Shown piece by piece: positions 23,628 through 33,884 of a DNA stretch of 64,000 bases. The position numbers were made by a program, and so were the translations under genes. The DNA is taken from positions 1-64,000 of the forward strand of contig JALQPE010000775.1 of the NCBI GenBank assembly GCA_030407315.1, given 5' to 3'. Source of the DNA: Asparagopsis taxiformis. Its lineage: Eukaryota; Rhodophyta; Florideophyceae; Bonnemaisoniales; Bonnemaisoniaceae. How positions within the stretch are numbered: position 1 is the first letter of the stretch; every line of letters begins with the position of its first letter. The notes beneath the pieces were generated by a model, which did not search any database, was not told where the DNA came from, and worked only from the letters and a program-made list of their open reading frames with translations.

Positions 23628-26580
23628 ATGTCGCAGGACGATATCGCTCTGCCGAGTTGGCTTCGTGCTGGCGCTGCGTCTCTCGACGAATCTGCGACGC
23701 CGACTAACGCGTCCCCTCGCGTCGCGCGAATCGCGTTTCCTTCTCTCTCAAGCCCGGAGAGTCCCTACTACACGTCCATGGCGCAAGCATCTTCTTCAAC
23801 CGTACCCGTGCCTGCGAGCGACCGTGGCGGAGGCGGCGTCAGTACGACTCCTGACGTCATCGCTACGGTGGATGCCACCGCGACTCAAACTTCTGCGTCC
23901 TTCGTGCGTTCTGGGAGCGGCGTACCTCTCCGCTCAATTCCCGCGCCTGCATCCGTTTCACTTCCGTCAGCCGCGCAAGACGCTCCCGACAAGACTCCGC
24001 GCGCGCGTTACGGCGATCCGGTTGCATTCCGCTTCATGCCGCGCTCGATGCCGACGTGGGCAGAATTAAGTCGTTGTCAGTTCTATCCGCGACGCTTTCA
24101 GTGGACGCGCATCGCCGACGTTACGCGCTATGCCGTGCTAGCCGGCCACAAAAATGCGCAAGCGGTGTGGGACGCGCGGCGTGAATCGGCGTTGTGTGAT
24201 TTGGCGGTTCCTGTGAATTTACCATGCGACGCGTATTTTCTTGAAGACGAAGCCGACGAACGGCTCGTGTGCCACTTAGCGCGATTGCGTTCGCTGCGTC
24301 GCGACGAATTCGCGCAAATCGACCCGTGGGCGGCGGCGCCCAGTGCTGGCTTCTTACTCGACGGCGGCGTTCCGTGGAACGACGTCGAGCATGAAGGGGA
24401 GGCGAGCGTGCTGCGGTTCTTGAACGCGGATATGCGCCCGGAAGCGCGACGCGAATTGCGCTTGCGCCGGTCAACGGGGTATTTCGTTACGTATCGCGAC
24501 GTCGAATTCCGCGAGTTCCCTGAAGATCGCATCGCCGCTTTCTTCCCGCGCTACGACGCACGCGATTGGCCTGAAGCGCCCGACTCGTTGTCGGTGCCGC
24601 TCCTTTGCGTGTTTCATTATGCGCCGTCGGTTCTACTCGGGCTCGACGTTCCGGTTGAGGCCCGTTCTTATTTCTGGGCTATCGCTCTGAGCGAGTGGGT
24701 GGTGATGGTCGCGGCCGCGTGTCGCATACGTCGAACGCCGCTTTGTGCGCCTGAACGAGAAGCTCATCGCGGGAATCGAGCGCGTAGGTGTGTCGGCGAT
24801 CGTGCGTGGCGGAACGTACACGGTGGCGCATCTCGAGAGTCTCTTAGCGGAGTATCGCGTGTGCGCGTGGGACGAAACTCCCGTTTTCGATCTCGCGCCT
24901 GGTATGGATTTCAAAGAGGGCGGGCAGTGGTTGCCCTGGAGCGCGGAACGCGGCGTCGTCGACTGGGCGCACGGGTCGCTTGGCATTCATCGTCACACCG
25001 AAATTCCGCACATTCTCCTCAAGTCGCCGCGCAATCCTTCTCGCGACGCGTTTGCGCACTTGGAGGCGCGCGACGTGGTAACCATCGACACGGTATTGTC
25101 AGCGCTGTCTTCAAATGAGCTGCACGTTATGCGAGCGACCGATTCGCGCGAGTATGCGCAGTATCTCGGCATGGCGGCATTACTGGCGATTGAGCGTCGA
25201 CGCTTCCGCGACGGCCGTTATTCGCTTTTCTCCGAACCACCGCGCGCCCCCGTTGATGTCACCCAACTCGACGCGGCGCTACGCGCGGAATATGTCAAAG
25301 TATACAACGAGTTGCAGGCTTTGAAAGCGGCAACTTCTAGCCGAGGCGGGGCAGCGGCGTCTAGTGGTGTGGGCGGCGACGGAGCGGCGGGCAGCAATGC
25401 GGCGAATAGCGACGCGAACGATGGGGCTGCTGTGGTTAGCGACGTGGGCGCCGGCGTTACAGCGGCTAGGGGCGCGGCACCTATGGCAGTTGTTAGCGAT
25501 CGGGCGGGCGTTGCTTCGGTCGAGTCAGATACTCACGCGCTGCGGGATCAACTCTCTGCCGCCGAACGGAGCCGAAACGAGGCATTGGCGCGCGTAGCGA
25601 GGCTCGAGCAAGCTCGCGACGATGCACTGGCGCGAGTGTCGTCTGCCGTCCAGAGTCGCGACGAGGCGTTAGCACGTGTGATGTCGGTCGAACAGAGCCG
25701 TGACGAGGCAGTGGCGCGCGTGACGGCGGTTGCGCAAGCCCGCGACGACGCGGTGGCGCGCCTCGGCGGGGCGATTGGGAGGCGTGATGAGGCGGTGCAG
25801 CTCGTGCGCGAGACTGAGAATACCCTCAAGGGAGCGGCTGGGCGTGAGGCGGCACTGGAGCGCAAGGCTGAGGAGGATGCGACGCGTATCGAGCGAATGC
25901 ATAAGGACATCGGCGACCTGCAAGAGCGCGTAGCGAATCATGAACGAGCTGCCAGTGGTAACCGCGCCATGATCACGACGCTCCAGGCACGTTGTGAAGC
26001 TGCCACTTCGGCGCAAGAACGGGCGGAGCGCGCGCTTGGCGACGTCGAAGCGAATCTCGCGGGCGAGCGTCAGCGGGGTGCGGAGCGCGTTGCCGCGGTG
26101 CGTCGAGGGTATACCGCGCGTGAGCGTGAAACCGTCCGTAGAATTCAAGACACGATCGAACGCACGCATCGCCTTGGCGCAGCGCTAAATGACATCGTCG
26201 GTTCGGTGCAGCGATCACCCGTGGCGTCCGCGGCGGGAGCTGCGTCTACTTGCGAAACTCAATCGGTGAGTGGCCTTCGCGGGGGAACGGCGCAGGGAGA
26301 CGATACGTCAGTGGCGATGGGGGGCGACGGGGCTGGTCGCGGTGGCGCACGTCCGGTGACTCGCGCTCGCGCGGCGACCGCAGCTTCGACGCGTCCGGTT
26401 ATCCCTCCTTTGCGCATCGGCGTTCATGACGGGCGTGTCGTTCGGGTGTTGAATCCCGAGCGTCGACGCAATCACCAAGCAGATACGGCTTCAAGTCGTG
26501 CTCGCGCGCGCGGTGCGGCGGGTAACTCTTCGAGCCGGCGTGCGCGTCGAGAAGATAGCGCGCGCGAGGAATCCTCGTAA
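23628..26580 (+). CDS. Antisense-strand coiled-coil ORF in the retroelement, unknown function
   Basis: Starts at ATG 23628 (MSQDDIALPSWLRAG). The first about 364 residues are in frame 3, then from about 24720 the obvious continuation (VAYVERRFVRLNEKLIAG) is in frame 1 to the stop at 26580. Skipping one base joins them, giving roughly 980 residues. N-terminal 120 residues: Ser/Thr/Ala-rich. Middle: a folded-looking region with many Trp/Tyr/Phe (SEWVVMV, GGQWLPW). About 25540-25830: heptad and 14-residue coiled-coil repeats (SRDEALARV, ARDDAVARL). C-terminus: Arg/Ser/Gly-rich. No CCHC knuckle or known domain. Additional ORFs antisense to pol between pol and the 3' LTR are known in some plant Gypsy elements; this may be an analogue, or part of a separate element. 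Confidence 0.55.
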
Positions 26581-28660
26581 TCGTCGTTCCGGTCCGCTGT
26601 CAGTACCAACCTCTTTGATTAAATAATCTCCACTTGTTCTTAACTTGTCTCAGCCCTTCCCTCGTGCGCGCAGCGCGCAAGCAGTTCAAACGCGTGCATG
26701 GACGTGGCGGCGTATTTGGCGTAGTTGCGGCGGCGTCGGGTAGTCCCTTACGGTATCGGGCGGGCCATGTGGCAAAGTGCTAGGCTTAAGGCGTGGCGCG
26801 ATTTCCGTCGCGCGGGTCGCCTCTTGAAGTAGTATTTGCCCGGTGACCGCGTCGACGTTCGGGGATACTCGACGACTTAGCGGGCCTGCGCAGGGTGAGT
26901 CGGATGGGGCTGGGTGGTTCGGCGTGGGCGAAGAAAGGGCGGGGGAAGAGAGATGGGCTATCGTCTAGGGGATTCCATGGGTATGCTTTTCCTAGCTACG
27001 TCGGCACCACTCAGCGGGTACGCCATGGTTCGCGCTTTTCAAAATCGCGAACCATAGCAACGAAGTTCGTTGCTACCCATTAAGTCCGTTCGTTCTTCGT
27101 CGCGTTTCCGTCGCATTTCCGTCGCATTTCCGTCGCGTTTCCGTCGCGTTTTCCGTCGCATTTCCGTCGCGTTTTCCGTCGCGTTTTCGTCGCGTTTCCG
27201 TCGCGCTTTCGCTAAACTAAGCTGGGGATTCGGTTGCCAGTGGCGTAGGTCTAACCGAGCGTAGAGGGCAACGCTGGCCTTGCAGGGGTTCGGAGTCCGC
27301 TCCGGGAAGGGGCAAGCGAGCGCGTCGGCATCTCCCATATTCGGTGGAGGCTTGCGGCTGTAGGAATTCTGCGTCGTTCCCAACCGCACACGCGTCTCGT
27401 CGTACGCGTGTGTGTGTGCGACCAATCAGAGGGCGCCACCGGCAGGGATCTCACCACGGCACCAAGGCGGTTTCGCCCCAGCCTGGGGCCCCTATTTTAG
27501 CTGGAAATTTTTCCGGGAGGCTATATGGCCGGATTACACGGACCAACCCCCTTCCACCCTGCTATGGCGATTAGTCCGTTGTCAGTGGCGCCCCCCTTCT
27601 TTCGCGCGAAAAACCCGAACTGTCGGGAGTGCGCATTCTGGGGCTTCTGGCAATAGTCAGCTGCAGAGATGGCGGCGAAAAAACGTATCGGCCCCCTTCC
27701 CGACGGGTGCCTGCGCTCTCGTGCGTGGCGAAGTAGGGTGGCGGTCAGCAAGATGCGTGGTTGCGCGGCGACGCGACGTTTGGCGGCCATACGGTGGGAG
27801 AAGGGTGATTGCCGGGCGTTCGACGAAGCGTTGGCGTGGCGTCCGAAGGGTCGGTTGCGCGTTGTGCGACGAAGCGGTTGCGTGGCGCTGCGACGTTTGG
27901 CGTTCGACGAAAAAATTACGCGGCGAACGACAGAAAAGATTGCGTGGCGTCCAACGAAAAGATTACGCGGCGTTCGACGGAAACGATTGCGTGGCGAACT
28001 ACTAGTTGTAGTACGAAAAGATTACGCGGCGTCGGACGAAAAGATTACGCGGCGAACGACAGAAACGATTGCGTGGCGTCCAACGTTACGATTACGCAGC
28101 GTTCGACGGTTGGTAGGCAATTTAGTCGTACGGAGCAACCGGAATTGACGCTTGGCGGTGCGGGTGGCGAAACAAGTGACGGGCTCGGCGACCTTCGTAC
28201 GCGACTGGGCGAGGGGACTGTGGCGGGGTCGTGACCGGGTGTTGGCGTGGGTGCGCGTCATCTCTTGGGGTCTCCTACCGGAGTGTGGCCCGGCTTGTTT
28301 CTGGCCATGCGCACGCCCCCTTCGTTGACGCTCGCGGTCGTCGGTTTGACGTCGTGTCAGTGAGCGGCTTCCGAGTCGTACGACGCACATCTGCCCGCGC
28401 GGGTGGCAACCTCTACGCGGTGCGTACGGCGGGCGGCGCATATTGCGTGACGAACGGCGGGGCGCTAGCGCTCGTGTCCGACGGTCGCGACGCGTGTCGC
28501 TATGAGTGTCGTCGCGACGCTTGGCGGCGATGGGAGGTTTGGTTCGTGTATTCCTCTACGCGACGGGGCTTACCGCTGCTGAGCGGTTCGCTTGCAGATT
28601 GCGTAGCTTACACGTCGGCTTTGGTGCGCGTAACCGGCGATCCCAGCGTCGCTGCGTGCG
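26581..28660. other. Non-coding GC-rich retroelement interior with tandem repeats
   Basis: Two arrays: about 27080-27210 is TTCCGTCGC(A/G)TTTCCGTCGC-type repeats of 9-11 bases, and about 27895-28120 is an imperfect roughly 22-base repeat around GATT(A/G)CG(C/T)GGCG. A plus-strand ORF begins at 28231, but most of its second half is antisense to the chromodomain, so I do not call it. Confidence 0.6.
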
Positions 28661-30094
28661 TTAGTTGTGTTTGCGTTGTGCGCGGGAGAGCGTTCTCTGG
28701 CTCGCGATACGTGCGTTCATGCGGCTGGGCGGCGTTATCTGCGGGACGTCATCGCGTGTCGGGCGCTTTCGACGATTGCGCGGTGCCGTGGGGCTGGCTT
28801 CGGTATTGCGCGCAGTGGTGTTGGGGGCGGACCGTTCTCGGTCACGGCGAAAGCGGGCGACGATGGGCGCGGGCAACGAGCTTTCGGGCTCCCACGTATC
28901 GTCACGCGGGGAGAAGCCCTTCCAACGCACGCGAAATACGGGCGCGCCAGCGTCATCAATACCTTCGGACGTCAGCTTGTCAATCATGAACTCGCGGGTC
29001 CCATATCCTGCCTCCGGGTCGACCTTGCGCGCATCGTCGAAGGCGCGTTCGTCTCGTTGCGCCACGTCGTATGCGTCGTCGGCGTCCGTGATTTCTTCTT
29101 CGTCGTTAGGCGTAGCAGGCGCGTGCGTCGCGCGGCGCGGGGCTAGGCGAATGCGGTCGGAGCTGACGAGTTCGGGCACACCGTCGATTATGATTTCGAA
29201 TGTGTGTCCGCGGCAGCCTATAACCGGGAAAGGGCCCGACACAGGATAGTCTAACTTCGACGTGTGCGCTCCGTCGCTGCGCTGCGTTCGCGTCGTCGCT
29301 CCCGCGCGAGTGTCCAGGTACACTTGATCGCCAACCTTGATGTCCTTGTTTACCGTGCGTACGCCGCGGTCGAAATCGCGTTTGTATCGAGCTTGCGCTT
29401 TCTTCAACGCGTTCGCCGAGCGTGCGTACGCGTCCGATAATCGTGCGAGAAATTCCTTGCCAAGGAATGGCGTGCTGCGAATCGTGTCCACTTGCTCCGT
29501 TCCCAGCGATACGGGATAGCGCGTGAGCGTAAGTTCGAACGGCGACGTATTCGTCGAGCGGTGTATCGCGCGGTTGTAAGCGTACGCTAGCGCGTCTAAA
29601 TGCTCGTCCCAATTCTTTCGTTCTTCATCGACGTAATGGCGCAGCGTCGCGACGATGGTGCGGTTCATGCGCTCGACCTGTCCGTTCGATTGCGGATGGT
29701 ATGTCGTCGTGAAAATGTTTCGCGTTCCCAATAGCGCGCATGTCTCTTGGAACAGCTTCGAGCGAAACTGAGGTCCATTGTCCGAAAGTAGCGTGCGCGG
29801 CGGTCCGTAAACGAAAACCCAATCTCGACAGAACGCTTTTGCGACGGCGAGCGTGGACACGCGTCCGAGCGCGATGAGTCGGCAAAGCTTGCTATAGCGA
29901 TCGGCGATTACGAGTACGAAGCGGCGTTGGCGCGGAGTCTCGGGTAGCGGACCCAAAATATCGATAGCGACGTCTTCAAGCGGGCGCGTTGAGGGGAATA
30001 GCTTCAGGGCGTTCGTATGGCGTAATTGCGTAACGCGGTTGAGCGCGCACGCATCGCACTGTCTTAGCGTGGTGTAGGCGTCTACGCTCATCAT
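28661..30094 (-). pseudogene. Retroelement pol C-terminus: integrase core and chromodomain
   Basis: Integrates element cDNA. The zinc-binding end is visible as QCDACALN; the catalytic core has D in AIDILGPLP, D in LLSDNGPQF and E in QVERMNRT with DD35E spacing, followed by the GPFPVIG region. A chromodomain follows: YGTREFMIDKL...VFRVRWKGFSPRDDTWEPESSL, with the aromatic-cage WKG and DDTWEP motifs. In chromoviruses this module steers integration to methylated-histone chromatin. The frame is separated from the upstream RNase H frame by one in-frame TGA (30113-30115) where an Arg codon (CGA) is expected, consistent with CpG decay. The C-terminus has a basic tail. Confidence 0.85.
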
Positions 30095-30112
30095 CGGCCA
30101 GTAGTACGCGCG

Positions 30113-31518
30113 TCAGATTGCGTCGTACATGCGTCGCGCGCCCGGGTGTCCTGCGGTTACCGCGTAATGGTTCGCTCGCCAGATGCGCCCTTTTATCGCT
30201 TCAGGTACGACTATCTGCGTGGCGCCGTCGAGCAGCGCGGTCCTCATGAGAATCCCATCGGGGGATAGATGAAAGCGCGATTGCGGCGCGGTTTCGACGT
30301 CGCGTTTCGCGTTTTGGCAGAATTCGTCCGTCGCTTGCTCGCAAATCCACTCGTCAGTGGACACGGGCGGTTCGATGCACGACCGAGTTGCCAGTAGGCA
30401 GTCTAGACTCGGGTAGTATTCTGCGAAGTCGCATAGTAGCGCGGCGCCGTTTCGAGCGTAAGCGTTCGCGTGCGGGTCGACGATGTTCGCGGCGCCGAAG
30501 CAGGGTATCTCGTTCGGTATTTCCGTTTCGTCGCCGCTTCGCGTGGCCATTCGCGAGAGCGCGTCGGCGATAACATGAAGTTTACCCTTCTTATACTCGA
30601 CGTCGAATTCGAACTCGGCGAGTCGCAATCGCCAGCGCGCTAGTCGTCCTTCCGCGGAGGTCATGTTCAGGATCCAGCGCAGCGAATTATGGTCCGTGCG
30701 AACTGTGAACTTCCGTCCTTCCAAATATGCGCGTAATAGCAAAACTGCCCATACCACTGCGAGGCACTCGCGTTCTGTCGTCGAATAATCACGTTCCGCG
30801 TCGTTAAGCGTGCGCGACCAGTATCCGACTGGATGTAATACGTCGTCGTACGCGTCTAACTGTAGTAACGCGCATCCGATTTGTCCTTGCGACGCGTCGG
30901 TATCGAGCACGTATGGGTGTCCCTCGCGCGGTAGGCGAAGAATAGGCGGAGATAGCATCGCTCGTCGCAATGGTTCGAACGCGCGCGTTTGCTCTGGCGT
31001 CGGCGCGGGTAGGTTGTCTCCTTGGTCCTTCTTCAGCAGCTGCGTAAGAGGCGCTGCTACGAACGCGAATTTTTCGACGAATCGGCGGTATACGTTGCAA
31101 GTTCCTAGAAAGCTGCGTTTTCGTCGTCGGGTACGTCGCATCGCGCAGCGCGTCGCATTTCGTCGTCGGTACGAATAGTTTCCCAGGCGAGATAGTATGT
31201 CCCAGATAGTCTACCGAGCGCTTGAAGAACTCGGTATTTGCGAACTTTAGCGAAATGCCAGCGCGTCCGAGGATTCCCAGTATCTCGTCGACGTGATGCA
31301 CCTGCGCATTTACGTCGGCGGAGAAGATAATTACGTCATCCAGGTAGAAGAGGCAGTGCTGCCATTTCACGTTCGCGAGAAAAATGTTGAGCTCGCGCTG
31401 AAACGTCGCGGGCGCGTTCGAAAGCCCGAATGGCATGCGGCGGAAGCGATACGTACCAACATGCGACGTAAACGTGGTCTTATCGCGGTCGGCGTGCGCT
31501 ACTGGGTTTTTCCAGTAT
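30113..31518 (-). pseudogene. Retroelement pol: reverse transcriptase (partial) and RNase H
   Basis: The reverse transcriptase begins, at the truncation, just before DRDKTTFTSHVGTYRF, continues through MPFGLSNAPATFQR and the active site FYLDDVIIFS (YxDD-like), and reaches DYLGHTISP. A frame change near 31110 leads to RSFLGTCNVYRRFVEKFA. RNase H follows: VLDTDASQGQIGCALLQ, ST(T)ERECLAVVWA, TDHNSLRWI and the DALSR boundary, then GHPGARRMYDAI of the integrase zinc region up to the TGA. Domain order RT-RH-IN-chromodomain is that of Ty3/Gypsy chromoviruses. The first catalytic Asp of RT is lost with the truncation, so it is inactive. Confidence 0.87.
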
Positions 31519-33104
31519 CGTCTGTGTTCTCGGAAATGGACGCGGACGTCCACAACCTCTAGTACACCTAGTATTACTAGGCGGACGTCCATGTTCTCCA
31601 GTATTTTTGGATGTCCGCCTAGAACCGGACGTCCATGCGGTCTAGTACGTCTAGTATTACTAGGGCGACATTCATTGTTTCTAGTACCACGGATGTCCCC
31701 CTCGGGATGGACTTCCGCCATGTCTATGTCCACCTAGGACGGGCGCCGGTTCAGAAATTCAAAAATTTCGACCCCAGAAATTTCTGCCGCCGTGCTCGAC
31801 TTGGATGTCCGCATCCATCACGGCGACCACTCTATTTTTCCTTGTCGGTCGACTCCAATTTTGTATTTAATTTTTTCATCCTCTGGCTCACACCCACTTC
31901 CAGTTGGTGCTCACCTCCCCCGTACTGTACCTCAAACACCCCAATACCACTCTAGCAAGCATTTTCAGCTACCTATCCCCGCTTCCACGGTGCACACCTC
32001 CATTCCATACCTACTTTTCTGCTCTACCGTACAGATTTCGTATAACCAGTCCTCATACTACCTCAGAATAGGGCAAAACACCCCCTATCTCCTCGACCAT
32101 GCTCTCCCCCATCACCTTTGAAACGTATTGTTCTTCAGTACCCTCTCTCCTCTACCCTCAACCCCTCTCCTTCGCCCTCTACACAAACTTCCCCTGCAGC
32201 TTACTCTCCCAAAACCTCTCACTCCCCATCCCGTACCCGACCTGCTCCACCCCTCCCTCCCTCAGCTGCTCCATGCCCCCACGCCATCCGCATCTTCGAT
32301 ACCGTATACACCACCACCACCGGCCCACGCTCCCGCTCCCCGCCGTCTCCCCAGAAACCTCCCCGCTCTGAACCACATATCAACCCCCCACTTCGCACCC
32401 TTCCTCCCACTCCCCTCCCTCCCCAAATACAATAACCCCCTTCTTCTCCATCACATCCCCACTCACCACAGCCAGAACAGACGCCACCCCCCTCCCCCTC
32501 TTTCTCCTCACTTTCCTAAAAACCCCTCCTCTCGGGGCCTTCAACCGCACCCTCCTACGGTCCCACCTAAACACCTCCTCCGCCCTCACTACCCCAGCAC
32601 CCTGCAGCGTCTCCCCAATCCCCATAATACGCTCGTCGGCGCTCCTCTCCGAATCACACTCCAATCTAAACCCGCACTCCGTACATTTCCATCTCCCCCT
32701 GTACCATCCCAAGATTCCATCCCCCCACAGAACACATCCCCAGACCACAGAAGAATTTTCTTCCTCTCATACCTCATCCTTAGAACCTCCATCAGCTCCA
32801 TGTAAATTTCGATGTAAATATTTTCTCTACTATGCAATCTCAAACATGTACGAGCCTATGACTTTCCGCTTTGTCAACCCTGAATATTGGTACTCATGTA
32901 TTCATAAAATAGGGCCACCCACATCCCTATCCCGTTCTGCAAGCTTTACAAACCACTAGACGCATACTCCACAACTATACAACAAACATTACTCGCTATT
33001 TCAGACGACGCGGTACACAAGTAGCGTAGTCTCAACCTTCCGTGACGCCTTCCCTGATGCGTACAAGTGCGAAACACGTCTAGACGCATATCATCAGTGA
33101 GTGC

Positions 33105-33225
33105 GGGAATTTTCGGCACAGGAGACGCTGGGCCACCAAATTGATTTTTCGGAAATTTTAGAATTTCTGGGCTCGCCAGCATTGCAATCGAGCTGGACAT
33201 CCACCGGACGTCCAGTAGTGTTCGT
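33105..33225 (+). repeat. Palindrome-bearing repeat, partial copy (R0)
   Basis: Matches only the last half of the fuller copies: GAATTTCTGGGCT, GCCAGCA, TGCAATCGAGCTGGACAT and CCACCGGACGTCCA. The hairpin part is missing. Confidence 0.65.
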
Positions 33226-33404
33226 CGTGAGAGAGTGGGGCGGGACCATGATGAAACAAGGACCAAGACCTGTCCCTGACGTGTTCAGCCTGAAATCGAC
33301 CCTTCGTAAGACGCGATTTTGGCTTACATTTGGTGCTTACAGACGCCAGTGATAGCCCCCGATCGGGGCAGCGGTCGGTTCCTGGGGCTGTTGTGGCCAA
33401 ATTA

Positions 33405-33635
33405 GACACCTTGATTTGAATTAAAATTTGGGCTATTCTCAAAAACATGCACATGTGAACATGTTTTTGAGATGGGGGTGTGCCGTACGGCACAATCGAC
33501 CGCCCAAATCGATGTTTTTTGCAATATTTTTCTGCCCGAAATATTACAATTTCTGGGCTGGCCAGCAGTGCAATCGAGCTGGACGTCCACCGGACGTCCA
33601 TTTCAGGTTGGTCGTGTATCGTGCACGTCCACACA
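33405..33635 (+). repeat. Palindrome-bearing repeat, full copy (R1)
   Basis: Begins near AGACACCTTGATTTGAATT, then a hairpin at 33438-33471 (12-bp stem CTCAAAAACATG, 10-base loop containing CACATGTG), a 14-base perfect palindrome GTGCCGTACGGCAC at 33480-33493, then AATTTCTGGGCTGGCCAGCA and GGACGTCCACCGGACGTCCA. Similarity to the inverted copy at 43750-43980 continues about 25 bases past GGACGTCCA. Confidence 0.85.
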
Positions 33636-33884
33636 TTGCCGGAAGCAAGTAGGCGATGAAGCACGTACAAACCCAATTGTTCTGCTATTTCTAGCATAGA
33701 CCATCGAGTCTAGAGATGTGAGGGAATCGTCCTGGAAATCATGCTCCAACCCACGAGGGAATGGACAATCTAGTTTGAAAGCATGGAACGGAAGTACATT
33801 ATAGTAGGTTCATAGATTGAAAGTGATAAAGGAGATGATTATATTCTCGATAATTGTTTACTAAAGTAGTAGTTGTTAAGCTAT

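Larger units (their letters stand above)
22625..31518 (-). mobile_element. Ty3/Gypsy chromovirus-like retroelement, decayed and 5'-truncated
   Basis: GC-rich insertion whose left end (TGTAGGACC, 22625) falls in the transposase of copy 1. Pol lies on the minus strand (28661-31518). The segment from 22625 to about 23500 is where the 3' LTR should lie; a pyrimidine-rich tract at 23500-23580, which is purine-rich on the coding strand, could be its polypurine tract. The element is cut at 31518 by a Plavaka-like terminal repeat, so the N-terminal part of the reverse transcriptase, protease, gag and 5' LTR are absent here. Composition (CpG-rich) differs sharply from both flanks. Confidence 0.75.
31519..33635 (+). 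mobile_element. Deleted Plavaka-like element inserted in the retroelement
   Basis: The left end at 31519 (CGTCTGTGTTCTCGGAAATGG) matches the termini at 17707 and 51538, followed by divergent CTCTAGTA and GGACGTCC motifs to 31740. No transposase frame follows. Instead 31850-32780 is markedly G-poor and C/T-rich on the plus strand, as is the leader of copy 1 (18300-19000). It is given here as ending with the palindrome-bearing repeat at 33405-33635, but that right limit is uncertain; an incomplete copy of the same repeat sits at 33105-33225. Confidence 0.45.

Noticed and set aside
28231..28989. 252-codon plus-strand ORF in the retroelement
   Set aside because: Its second half is antisense to the chromodomain/integrase frame, and CpG-rich sequence readily gives long chance frames. 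No domain recognised.
32128..32805. 225-codon Pro/Leu/His/Ser-rich plus-strand ORF
   Set aside because: Explained by the G-poor, C/T-rich composition, which removes stops; no conserved motif.
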